Program-made: the position numbers and the translations under genes
NCBI RefSeq assembly: GCF_007997215.1
Contig: NZ_VORW01000027.1
Span: 1-46,546 of the forward strand
Reading direction: 5' to 3'
Length of the DNA: 46,546 bases
Origin: Algoriphagus aquimarinus
Lineage (GTDB): Bacteria; Bacteroidota; Bacteroidia; Cytophagales; Cyclobacteriaceae
The notes under the pieces: generated by a model
Databases searched by the model: none
What the model was told of the DNA's origin: nothing
What the model saw: only the letters and a program-made list of their open reading frames with translations
Shown: positions 9,113 through 17,131 of the stretch, piece by piece
How the letters are laid out: each line of letters starts with the position of its first letter
How positions within the stretch are numbered: position 1 is the first letter of the stretch

Positions 9113-9142
9113 AAATCATTTAACTCAATTGTTGATTTAGGA

Positions 9143-9748
9143 ATGGATAAAAACACCGCTAAAGATCAACTAGAAGCGTTTCAAAATGATTTCAAATCCC
9201 TCCAATTAAATCTCGGCTTGTTCTTCCAAAAATCAAGAGAAAATATTGGTATAAAATCGATTGAGGACTTTGCAAACACCTATGGATACACGACATCACA
9301 ATACAGGGCCTATGAAAGCGGTAAAGCAAACCCTACTCTTTTAACGATATTTAGGCTACTGAAAATTTTGGGTTTAAACGAAAATGATTTGTTCAATTTT
9401 ACCAATAATCAAGACAGGAAATCAAATGATACCATTGCTGCTAATGCAAGAAAAAATAAGATTGAACAACTAAGAGAACAAGTAGCTAAGATAAAAGGAG
9501 GAGAATTTGCTCAAGAGATCAATGATGTTTCAATGCTCCGAATATTCCAAACACTAGTATTTTGCGGTGTTTCAAGATCAAAAGCCGAAATCCTAGAAAA
9601 CTTTGAATTGAAGAATACAACTAACAACTTTAAAAGAAGTGTTGGTATGGCCTTGGAGCTATCATGGATAAAGATGACAAATCCAGAAAGTCGAAATAGT
9701 CCCGAGCAGAGGTATGTGATTACGGAGGAGGGGAAGAGGGTGGTTTGA
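9143..9748 (+). CDS. XRE-family regulator with C-terminal winged-helix-like domain
   Basis: A 201-aa protein. Residues about 20-82 form an XRE helix-turn-helix (SIEDFANTYGYTTSQYRAYE and a following NPTLLTIFRLLKILG). A polar linker follows. Residues about 120-201 look like a winged helix of the kind found at the C-termini of RecG-like or Fic-like proteins (RSVGMALELSWIKMTNPES, then RYVITEEGKRVV). It converges on the HEPN gene of the Gabija-like cassette, with 37 bases between stops. Its AT-rich, short-linker style suits an island regulator. It may control itself through the palindrome at 9091-9112; control of the neighbouring defence cassette is only a guess, since that operon's promoter lies 6 kb away. 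Confidence 0.75.
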   Translation: MDKNTAKDQLEAFQNDFKSLQLNLGLFFQKSRENIGIKSIEDFANTYGYTTSQYRAYESGKANPTLLTIFRLLKILGLNENDLFNFTNNQDRKSNDTIAANARKNKIEQLREQVAKIKGGEFAQEINDVSMLRIFQTLVFCGVSRSKAEILENFELKNTTNNFKRSVGMALELSWIKMTNPESRNSPEQRYVITEEGKRVV

Positions 9749-9785
9749 ACCCGAGCATAGTAACTAAAACTATCTTGTATTTTTT

Positions 9786-10511
9786 CTAGCCATTTTCTAG
9801 TGAAAATTGTTTGCTGAGTTCAACTTTTATTTCAGAATAAAAGAGATGAAGATGTTCAATTCCGGTCGTAAGATTCTCAATTCTTTTATCATAATCAATC
9901 GCCTTCCGCTTAAAGGAACTGTACCTCCTGCCATCCTCGGATATTTCGCTTCGAAAGTCATTAGCAGTTTTTGGAAACCTGTGAGCCATTGAGTTTCGCA
10001 ACTCATTCACGTCTTTTAGAATAATTGATGAACTTTTTATTAAATCTCCGAGATGCACATCTTGAATATTTTTTAAAATTTTATTTAAAGTGACTTCTCT
10101 TTCTTGCAAGCGAATTTGTATAAATGCCAAATTGACAATTTGATAAATGATATCTCTTGCGGAGATCAAATAGTACATAGTCGTCTCAAAATAAAACTCG
10201 AATTGCCTTAAATTAATGACCTTTAATTCACTTTTAAAATCCTGATCTGTTTGAGCTATGCCTCTGTTGAAATTCACTAGAGTAATGACATACGATTGCC
10301 TTAGATTCCATACTTTGGTACTTAAAACTGAGTCCCAATGATATAGATTTTGCAGTTGAAAAACTTCTTTAGCGGTTTTCTCACCTTCTAAGAGCAAACC
10401 AATTTCCTTAACATTTGAAAAACCAAACGTACCCATTTCAGGAAACGTTCTAGAAACTTCCAACCACTCTTCCCTAGTTGGGTATTTATAGTTTTCCATT
10501 TTTAGGATCAT
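9786..10511 (-). CDS. HEPN-like protein closing the Gabija-like operon
   Basis: A 241-aa, mostly helical protein. Near residues 170-176 it has ELRNSMAHRF, which contains the R-x4-H pattern (RNSMAH) of HEPN ribonucleases. Upstream helices (FEFYFETTMYYLISARDIIYQIVNLA) have the look of Cthe_2314-type HEPN proteins. HEPN proteins with Rx4-6H often cut RNA and act as toxins or defence effectors. The start at 10511 lies 9 bases after the helicase stop, so it should be translated from the same mRNA; an ATG four codons in (10499) is an alternative start. It is the fourth and last gene of the cassette. Standard Gabija has only two genes, so this would be an added component. The family assignment is tentative; activity is inferred. 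Confidence 0.6.
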   Translation of the reverse strand: MILKMENYKYPTREEWLEVSRTFPEMGTFGFSNVKEIGLLLEGEKTAKEVFQLQNLYHWDSVLSTKVWNLRQSYVITLVNFNRGIAQTDQDFKSELKVINLRQFEFYFETTMYYLISARDIIYQIVNLAFIQIRLQEREVTLNKILKNIQDVHLGDLIKSSSIILKDVNELRNSMAHRFPKTANDFRSEISEDGRRYSSFKRKAIDYDKRIENLTTGIEHLHLFYSEIKVELSKQFSLENG

Positions 10512-10520
10512 AGCCTTCGC

Positions 10521-12377
10521 TTATTCATCAAGAGATCTCTCCTGTATTTCAACAATTCCTGATTTTTCCAATTCATCAAATATAACCTCAATATTAGTCA
10601 TGGCTTGGGGACGCATACCAAATCTTAATTCACGTTGTTGACTGAATGTAAACACTACTCTTTCTTTTGCTCTAGAAAGAGCTACAAAGAATGCACATTT
10701 ATCTTCATCTGGTTGCCTCTGAAACGACCAAAACGCACCATCTTCCAATCCAACAAATATTATTGTATGGTATTCAAGACCTTTGCTTTTATGAATTGTC
10801 ATTACCGGAATGGTGTCCTTTCCTAACAGCATATCTAAGGCAGTAATCAAGCTATTTGAACTTTGGTAATTTCTGATTAACTCATCTTCAACTTCCTTTA
10901 TATATGAATCTAAAATTGATAAGTTTCTATAAGTTGGAAAAAAAGCTCTTATCCGATCTCTACCCGCGAAATCAACTATCTCGACAATCATCTCCCTTAT
11001 CAGATCATCATTTAATGTTGATGTTGCTTTGCGATTCTTAAGCTTTCTAATAAATCCGGATAAAGAAACTTCCAATTTCAATAACTGATCGTCTTCGAAT
11101 TCTGAGTGAATGTTACTAAGGAAACCAAATACAATTTGTCTAGCGGAATTATCTTTTGGCTCGAAAATAGCGTAGAACGTATTAATTATATAAAGACAAA
11201 CTTCTTGGGTGAGTATATCCTGAAATCTATTTTCATCACGGGCTTTTAATCCATTTTGATTAAAATATTCAATTATATTCCCTGCATATAATGGTAACTG
11301 CTGCTTTACTAGGATGCATATATCTCTTGGATTTAAGCCATCCGTTGTGACCCAATGATTCACCTCTTGAAACAAGATTCGCATTTCAGCGTCAGGATTT
11401 TCAAATATCCAAACTGAGCATTCTCCTTGATCGGGATGCCATTTAGGCGAAGGTGTTGCAATGTCGGTTTTACCGAGCAAATGTTCTGTGAGATGATTTA
11501 ATAGACTAACTAATCTTGGCGCACAGCGAAAGTTCATTGTAAGCGGCACACGAGTAGCCAAAGTGTCAGCAATAAAATCATCAAAGACCGAATCTTGTGC
11601 TCCCGCCCATAGCATTATTCTCTGCTTATCATCTCCTACAGCGGTAAAATAACTATTGCTATGTAAAAAGCAGCTTTTAAAAAGGTCATATTGAATTCCA
11701 GTTGTATCTTGAAACTCATCCAAAAAAACATGTTGATAAGTTTTTTGTAGATATTGTTTGATTTTGGGATTGGCATTAATGATATACTCCGCCAACCTCA
11801 TAATCATCTTGAATGTCAATTTTGATGGAGGCATTGCCAACATCTTTTCCCATACCTGATTTCTGACACGTTCTCCTGGCGTATTACTGCTATGCGGAAA
11901 TTTAGCATCGTGCAAAGACCAAATTGTATCTCGACTTGTCATGTTGAAATAATCAATGTCCTCGGACTTGTAAAAATCCAGAACAGTCTGATCCTGAATT
12001 ACAATATCATAATCAGCACTGACCTTATACCCATTTGGCAACCCTTCTTTAAATCTGTCCAATATCTGCTTAGCGAAGGAATCAAAAGTTAGTGATTCAA
12101 ATCTTTTGGATAGTTCATCTCCACACCGTTTCTGAACCCTTTCCTTCAAATTAAATGCAGCATCTCGCTTGAAGCTTATTGCTAAAATCTTGTATGGGTA
12201 AGGACAGGTATTGGTCTGGAGAAGGAAAGAAGCCTTTTGCGCTAGCAATTCTGTCTTCCCCGCTCCAGGGCCAGCTACTACCAAGCTATTTTCCGACATT
12301 TTTGCTATGTCAAGAGCATTCGATTCAAGAATCATATCGTCAGCCGGTACCCACATTTCTGGTTTAATTCTCTTCAT
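10521..12377 (-). CDS. gajB: UvrD/Rep-type superfamily 1 helicase, GajB-like
   Basis: A 618-aa SF1 helicase with motifs in order: Walker A AGPGAGKTE (residues 35-43), motif II FLDEFQDTTG, motif III AVGDDKQRIMLWAGA, motif IV MNFRCAPRLV, motif V MTIHKSKGLEYHTIIFVG and motif VI FVALSRAKERVVFTF. All key residues seem intact. It is somewhat longer than the 494-aa GajB of Bacillus cereus, by my recollection. Gabija pairs such a helicase with an OLD-family TOPRIM nuclease, and here the two genes are 10 bases apart in the classic order, nuclease first. GajB is thought to sense DNA ends or degradation products and to activate or assist GajA. The HEPN gene follows after 9 bases. The class 2 OLD plus UvrD pairing is the basis for the Gabija call. 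Confidence 0.78.
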   Translation of the reverse strand: MKRIKPEMWVPADDMILESNALDIAKMSENSLVVAGPGAGKTELLAQKASFLLQTNTCPYPYKILAISFKRDAAFNLKERVQKRCGDELSKRFESLTFDSFAKQILDRFKEGLPNGYKVSADYDIVIQDQTVLDFYKSEDIDYFNMTSRDTIWSLHDAKFPHSSNTPGERVRNQVWEKMLAMPPSKLTFKMIMRLAEYIINANPKIKQYLQKTYQHVFLDEFQDTTGIQYDLFKSCFLHSNSYFTAVGDDKQRIMLWAGAQDSVFDDFIADTLATRVPLTMNFRCAPRLVSLLNHLTEHLLGKTDIATPSPKWHPDQGECSVWIFENPDAEMRILFQEVNHWVTTDGLNPRDICILVKQQLPLYAGNIIEYFNQNGLKARDENRFQDILTQEVCLYIINTFYAIFEPKDNSARQIVFGFLSNIHSEFEDDQLLKLEVSLSGFIRKLKNRKATSTLNDDLIREMIVEIVDFAGRDRIRAFFPTYRNLSILDSYIKEVEDELIRNYQSSNSLITALDMLLGKDTIPVMTIHKSKGLEYHTIIFVGLEDGAFWSFQRQPDEDKCAFFVALSRAKERVVFTFSQQRELRFGMRPQAMTNIEVIFDELEKSGIVEIQERSLDE

Positions 12378-12387
12378 TGATCTAGGC

Positions 12388-14382
12388 TTAATTCACCATT
12401 AACGAGATTCGATTAAAGATATCTGAAAAAACTGGAGGCAAATTATCTTCTATTTCCTTATCACTCATGGAGGACAAAACTTGAATATGAGTAGCAGGTT
12501 TCCCTCTTCCTAAGAAATGATAGTTGTACCATATCATCAGTTGTTCCCTTTCTTCATCAGAATAAGTTGCTCCGGTTGCTTTCTCCGATTTCAATGTTGC
12601 TTGAACAGCAGCTTCGACTTTCTCTGAAAATTCATCCGGTTCTTTGACTTTGTCAGGAATTCTAGGCCCGCCTCCTTTAGGAATAGCTTTTTTATAAAAT
12701 TCAGGATAATGAGTGAGCATTAAAAAGTCTAGATCAAGGGGATTGGAGTAAAAAACATTATACGGCTTCAACATATCCACCCAACTATTCAGATTTTTTA
12801 TAGAATCCTTATCTGTAAGACTCCAGGTATGCATATCCTCCAACTCATCATCTGATAGAATTCCGTCAGTAGTTACTAAGATAGTTTCCTTGACAACGCC
12901 AACTTTAATGAGTTGCTGAATTGCATACTTCACCCTACCCCAGCCACCGCCTCCCCTTTCTATATCCAAATCAAGCAGTGTGATGTACGGAATATGAAGT
13001 GTACTGAGCAGTTTCCATATATGGTTTACAAAACGATGTCCCAATGGCGCAAATGTGATGATATTGTCATCAAAATCCACCTTCATCACACTCATCAATC
13101 TATTGAAGATAACTTCTTCACTATCCCCTTCTCCAATAACAACCAATCTTGCAAAGTAGATTTCCGGATAATTATGAACGGCTTCTTTTACGTATTTATA
13201 TGATTCGTCCGTTTTTTCTGGAAGTAATATTACATTTACTTCTGTCTCATATTTTTCAGTTATTCTGAAATGAAAAATAGACTCGGGTTCCAATCTTTTG
13301 ACTATTGCTGACGTGTGAGATGAAAGGAAAACTTGGGAATTTTCTTTTTCAGAAATAGTTTTTAGAATTTTAATAACCCTTCCCAGCAGTTGGGGCGCAA
13401 TATGATTTTCAGGCTCTTCAATTGCGAGAATAGTAAGAAGTGGCCTACTTGTACCTATGGTTTCTGAATCTTCGGTTTCTGCGAGTTTTTCTTCCACGTC
13501 CAATAGAGAGCAAACTAAAGTTAGATAAAACATTGAGCGGTATCCTTCACCAAGTTCATCAATTCCGAAGGACTTATGAGTTCCTGTCGGATTGAAGGAT
13601 ATCTCCAACTTTTTGAGGATGGAATCAAAATCACTACCACCAAAACCAAGTGTTGCATCTCTGTAACGCTCGTCTTTGTGAAATTTTTGCCAAAATTCAG
13701 TAATTGAAGTCTGTACCGTATTAAACTCTGGTAATCCCTTAAAAGAATCATTAATCTCCCCTATTTTTTCATCAAACTCTTGCTTAAATTCATCACTCGA
13801 TTTGATTTTTCGAAGAACCCTATGCATAATACTACCTGAGGCGTACTTCAATTGTTCCGCAGGCCTCCTTATTGCAGGAACATAAAGAATCTGAATTAGA
13901 CTTCTGTAGTGGTTCGGAAATGGCCGTTTGCTACCCTCTTGTTCTTGCTCACCTTCAGGTGTAATAATAAAGTTGGTTCTAACCTCTATCTCCCCTTGTG
14001 GAACAATTTTAGATTTCTTCCAAGTTGCATTCAATCTTATTCGAATGTATAGATCACCTAACAAGTCATCTACAACCATATTGGAAAAGAAATGTGGAAC
14101 AGCTTCTTGCTCTTCTTCTGAAAAATCTATCCTCACTTCTATAGAAAGTTCTCTTTCTGAAATTTCTTCGAAGTTTTCATCTTTCCCTATATGAAAGTCT
14201 TGTCTGGAGATTTCTCGTTCCGTTAAGGATGACCCGAAAAGCTTTCTTAATGCTTCAAGTGCTGATGTTTTTCCTGCACTATTCAAACCAATAAACGCAG
14301 CCAGTTTCTCCTTAAAAGCTATTTCAACTTCATCTGGGCCAAATGATCTAAAGCCCTTTATTTTTACTTTTGATATTCTCAT
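12388..14382 (-). CDS. gajA: Class 2 OLD-family ATPase/TOPRIM nuclease, GajA-like
   Basis: A 664-aa protein. The N-terminal ABC-type ATPase has Walker A GLNSAGKTS (residues 32-40), a signature-like region DELGEGYRSMFYL, Walker B LTILAIEEPENHIAP and the switch segment SSHTSAIVKR. The C-terminal half carries a TOPRIM domain with VVIGEGDSEEVIF (catalytic Glu) and TLLDLDIERGGG (DxD metal site). Class 2 OLD proteins next to a UvrD helicase are the nuclease of the Gabija anti-phage system, where nucleotide binding restrains site-specific DNA nicking. It follows an unknown 408-aa gene by 24 bases and precedes the helicase by 10. It is longer than the 578-aa B. cereus GajA; the extra length lies partly in the ATPase inserts and the C-terminal tail. 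Confidence 0.82.
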   Translation of the reverse strand: MRISKVKIKGFRSFGPDEVEIAFKEKLAAFIGLNSAGKTSALEALRKLFGSSLTEREISRQDFHIGKDENFEEISERELSIEVRIDFSEEEQEAVPHFFSNMVVDDLLGDLYIRIRLNATWKKSKIVPQGEIEVRTNFIITPEGEQEQEGSKRPFPNHYRSLIQILYVPAIRRPAEQLKYASGSIMHRVLRKIKSSDEFKQEFDEKIGEINDSFKGLPEFNTVQTSITEFWQKFHKDERYRDATLGFGGSDFDSILKKLEISFNPTGTHKSFGIDELGEGYRSMFYLTLVCSLLDVEEKLAETEDSETIGTSRPLLTILAIEEPENHIAPQLLGRVIKILKTISEKENSQVFLSSHTSAIVKRLEPESIFHFRITEKYETEVNVILLPEKTDESYKYVKEAVHNYPEIYFARLVVIGEGDSEEVIFNRLMSVMKVDFDDNIITFAPLGHRFVNHIWKLLSTLHIPYITLLDLDIERGGGGWGRVKYAIQQLIKVGVVKETILVTTDGILSDDELEDMHTWSLTDKDSIKNLNSWVDMLKPYNVFYSNPLDLDFLMLTHYPEFYKKAIPKGGGPRIPDKVKEPDEFSEKVEAAVQATLKSEKATGATYSDEEREQLMIWYNYHFLGRGKPATHIQVLSSMSDKEIEDNLPPVFSDIFNRISLMVN

Positions 14383-14406
14383 TTCAAATTATATTTCATT
14401 TTCAAA

Positions 14407-15633
14407 TCAAACAATTCTCTTGCTGAGTGCATCATAAAACAAGTATCTCAAATATTCTTTAACCTCAGGATCATCCGTCACCAAGTTCAGCTTATTAAAA
14501 AGCTTTAGTAAGCCATACATATTAGTAACCTTTGTTTCCAATTCTCTAATCATCGCATTTTTATGGTCCTTCAGCTCTTCTACTCTTGCCCCTTCAATTT
14601 TTCGCTTAACCAAATCACGAATAAAATCAGGTTTATCAATCTCACTGATGCTTTTGGCATCTTCAAAAACAGAATTGGTAACAGAATCGACTTTTGAAAT
14701 ATCCTTCAGCATTTTAATTGCAGTTTCGACGTTTTGACCATGAGTGATTCTTAAAATGCTATATTTTCCAGTAGTTTGAGGTTTAGCGATTATTTCACCC
14801 TCAATCATTTCATTCTTGTCGTAGTAGCTGATTTTTAAAAGGCATTTAAAATTCAATGCCCTATTTTTTATTTCATCATTAGAAACTTCGATCATCTGGG
14901 TCACTTCGCCAAAGTTGGAAAGTTGCACACTCCTATCACTTTCAAAATAGATCCTAACGTAAGATTCACTGTATTCGAAATTTGAAATTCTAAAAGTGCT
15001 CCCTGACGCTTTGGAAGATTTGTGTAATGAAATCAGCGCTACAAAAAGGGCAACCTTGTTATCGTAATTTCTATACGAGGAGCTTACAATCGCTCTTAGA
15101 AAAAAAGAACCCGTTTCAATTTCTTTTAATAGTCGAAACTTCTCTTTCTTCTTCGTGGCTTTTGAATCTTTTTGCAGTAAGTCAAGATTTGCATAGACAA
15201 TGCTAGACAGATCTTTAGAAAAAAGTTGAGAAGCATACTTATCCATTCCATTCATCTTTTCGAAGAAATCAGTCCTAGCAGAATAGATCGGTAATGCGGT
15301 GATTTTTTCATCCTCATCTGCGACACCATCAAAGACGATTGCAAATTCTTCTTTTCTCTTTCTCGAAGAATCGAATCCTAAACTTCTATAAGACGCTTCA
15401 TGATCTATTTTTTTATAATCTCTATCAACTGCATTAAGCTTAGAAAGTGCAGTCCTAGCTCCAGGAATGGAGATAAACTCTTCTTTAATACTTTCGATTT
15501 CTAAAGACTTCAGTAAGTCATTTTCGTATTTATTCCCTTTTAGTAAGGAAATCATTTCTTTTACTTTGATTCCAGTATCTGATACCGGAATATCTTTGTC
15601 GGTGAATGCTACAAACTTCTTTTTAAGCTGCAT
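14407..15633 (-). CDS. Unrecognised 408-aa protein, first gene of the Gabija-like operon
   Basis: I do not recognise a family. The protein is soluble, with no signal peptide or membrane segment, and rich in Lys, Glu and Ser. Residues about 1-100 are charged and helical. The middle (about 180-300) seems to be a beta-rich domain with segments such as FRISNFEYSESYVRIYF and FKCLLKISYYDKNEMIEGEI. The last 90 residues are helical, possibly coiled coil (VKRKIEGARVEELKDHKNAM). The stop lies 24 bases before the gajA-like start, so the gene is probably co-transcribed and part of the same system. Such a gene is not part of the standard two-gene Gabija. Possible roles are sensor, adaptor or inhibitor, but nothing in the sequence decides this. 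Confidence 0.6.
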   Translation of the reverse strand: MQLKKKFVAFTDKDIPVSDTGIKVKEMISLLKGNKYENDLLKSLEIESIKEEFISIPGARTALSKLNAVDRDYKKIDHEASYRSLGFDSSRKRKEEFAIVFDGVADEDEKITALPIYSARTDFFEKMNGMDKYASQLFSKDLSSIVYANLDLLQKDSKATKKKEKFRLLKEIETGSFFLRAIVSSSYRNYDNKVALFVALISLHKSSKASGSTFRISNFEYSESYVRIYFESDRSVQLSNFGEVTQMIEVSNDEIKNRALNFKCLLKISYYDKNEMIEGEIIAKPQTTGKYSILRITHGQNVETAIKMLKDISKVDSVTNSVFEDAKSISEIDKPDFIRDLVKRKIEGARVEELKDHKNAMIRELETKVTNMYGLLKLFNKLNLVTDDPEVKEYLRYLFYDALSKRIV

Positions 15634-15707
15634 TGAATTGTAATTAAGATAAGGTGATAAACATTTAAAAAGAGCCTACCATAGATCGGCCCGAAGCTAA
15701 TTAGGCT

Positions 15708-15818
15708 TCAATTTGGTGTGGATCTTCTATGTCCAGGCACCACTACTTTCTTCCCATCCACCTTTCTGGTGTAGGGTTTTACTGGGACGATTTTCTTCCC
15801 ACCTTCGGTTTTTGCCAT
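15708..15818 (-). CDS. 36-aa basic small protein
   Basis: A short ORF from the ATG at 15818: MAKTEGGKKIVPVKPYTRKV, then DGKKVVVPGHRRSTPN and a TGA stop. The pattern V-K-P-Y-x-R-K-x-D-G-x-x-V-x-G-H-x-R resembles small conserved basic peptides, and the tails of larger proteins, found in many bacteria and phages. This argues for a real gene despite its length. It lies 74 bases upstream of the 408-aa gene on the same strand. A short inverted repeat (GAAGC-CTAATTA-GCTTC) covers its stop. The function is unknown. It could belong to the Gabija-like operon or be an independent small gene. Confidence 0.55.
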   Translation of the reverse strand: MAKTEGGKKIVPVKPYTRKVDGKKVVVPGHRRSTPN

Positions 15819-15918
15819 TGTTGTAGCATTTAGTAGCCTCTATCAATTAGGCAGAGGCGATACCTACCGAGAAAATAAAAAAACTCTTACCTTTGGGTTC
15901 TCACATCCTAGTAAAAGC

Positions 15919-15962
15919 GGGGGAGCCTATTTTCCCAACGGAAGCTTCCCCCTTATTTTTTC
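15919..15962 (+). terminator. Strong hairpin with T tract on the + strand
   Basis: GGGGGA (15919-15924) pairs with TCCCCC (15947-15952), with an extra GC/GC pair inside, followed by TTATTTTTTC. The T tract implies rightward transcription, yet no + strand gene precedes it. It may end an unannotated transcript antisense to the small gene at 15708-15818, or act as a boundary. Confidence 0.6.
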
Positions 15963-16366
15963 ACTCTATTACTAAGCTTTTTTCAAAACTAGTTAACCTT
16001 TTTTAACATGGATAGTGCCAGAAAATCAAGATGTTATGAAAATGACAGTAATTGGCGGAAACTCTTAGTTTTTTGATATGCCTTTTACGATTTTAACCAA
16101 TAAAACTTTTGATTTAAGTCAAATTGGCAGACATAACGGCAGATAACTTGTCATGAAATGCAAAAAACATTAAATAAAGCCTGACAGAAAGGGCTCAAAT
16201 CCTTAAATCTACTGGATATTAGACCTTGCCACAGCTCCTATAATAGATCCCGTTCCAATTAATTTAAAACTCTTAACTAAGCGTCATGCCGCTAATTCAA
16301 AAGAATAATTGAGTGGTTTTATGGCTTTAGATTTGCTCCATCTGATTTGAAGACCTTTATTTGCCT
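15963..16366. other. AT-rich gap of 400 bp before the sce7726-family gene
   Basis: I see no gene or repeat copy here. The AT-rich sequence, with no TAnnTTTG box that I can place confidently, probably includes the promoter of the gene at 16367. Confidence 0.5.
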
Positions 16367-17131
16367 ATGGAAAACATGGATCACCTTAGGGGGTTTTTTA
16401 ATGCCAAAAACTTCAAAAGTTACCATCCTCTTAAAAGCGAGAAAGAGCTGAATAAGTGGCTTGGGAGCTTTATTCCGAACCTCACTGTTACAAGCGGATC
16501 AAAACTTGAGTTTCTACGTCAGCTGAATTCATTTGCCCTTTCTCATTTCGAGGATGAGCTATTTTTCAAACAGCTGTTGACCCAGTCTTTGTTTGAAGAG
16601 AATATTATTGGAGCCTTCGAAGTTGGTGCATTAACATCACGGCTTGATCTACTAAAAATAAATGGGGTGACTACAGCTTATGAAATAAAATCTGAATTTG
16701 ATTCACTTGAAAAACTTGAAAAGCAAAGTCAGGATTACTTAAAATTATTTGAATACAATTATTTGGTTGTAGCAGATAAGCACCTAGCTAAGGCAAAAAT
16801 AATTATTCCGGGAATCTTTGGGATCTATACACTTAAAGATAAATCCCTTAAAAGAATAAGAGTAGCTAAGAAAAACAAAAATTTAGATCCAAAATCACAA
16901 CTCTCTATTCTTACTTCAAGAGAGCTAAAAACCACATTTAAGTCAAGTGAGCCTGATGCGGTATTGGAAACCTACTCTGCTGGACAAATTAATGAGGGGG
17001 TAAAAAAAGCACTGAAAAAACGTTACTCAAAAAAATGGGGTTTCATTAAGGAAAGATCTTCGGAGATTCTTCCTTTAGATTACCAATATTTCTTTAATCA
17101 TCCTGTCAGTCCGTCTTTGGTTTACTCTTGA
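16367..17131 (+). CDS. sce7726-family putative PD-(D/E)xK nuclease
   Basis: A 254-aa protein from the ATG at 16367; a TTG two codons upstream (16361) is the only other candidate. Residues about 84-125 hold the family core: FEVGALTSRLDLLKING, then YEIKSEFDSLEKLEKQSQDY. Asp94 and Glu106-x-Lys108 give the D...ExK pattern of PD-(D/E)xK nucleases. The family is named after the Sorangium locus sce7726, whose neighbour sce7725 is a beta-family protein. Here too a beta-family gene is adjacent, but on the opposite strand, with the two stops overlapping by 10 bases. Such pairs occur in variable islands and are suspected defence genes. A second, broken family member lies at 23926-24760. Nuclease activity is inferred from motifs. 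Confidence 0.72.
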   Translation: MENMDHLRGFFNAKNFKSYHPLKSEKELNKWLGSFIPNLTVTSGSKLEFLRQLNSFALSHFEDELFFKQLLTQSLFEENIIGAFEVGALTSRLDLLKINGVTTAYEIKSEFDSLEKLEKQSQDYLKLFEYNYLVVADKHLAKAKIIIPGIFGIYTLKDKSLKRIRVAKKNKNLDPKSQLSILTSRELKTTFKSSEPDAVLETYSAGQINEGVKKALKKRYSKKWGFIKERSSEILPLDYQYFFNHPVSPSLVYS

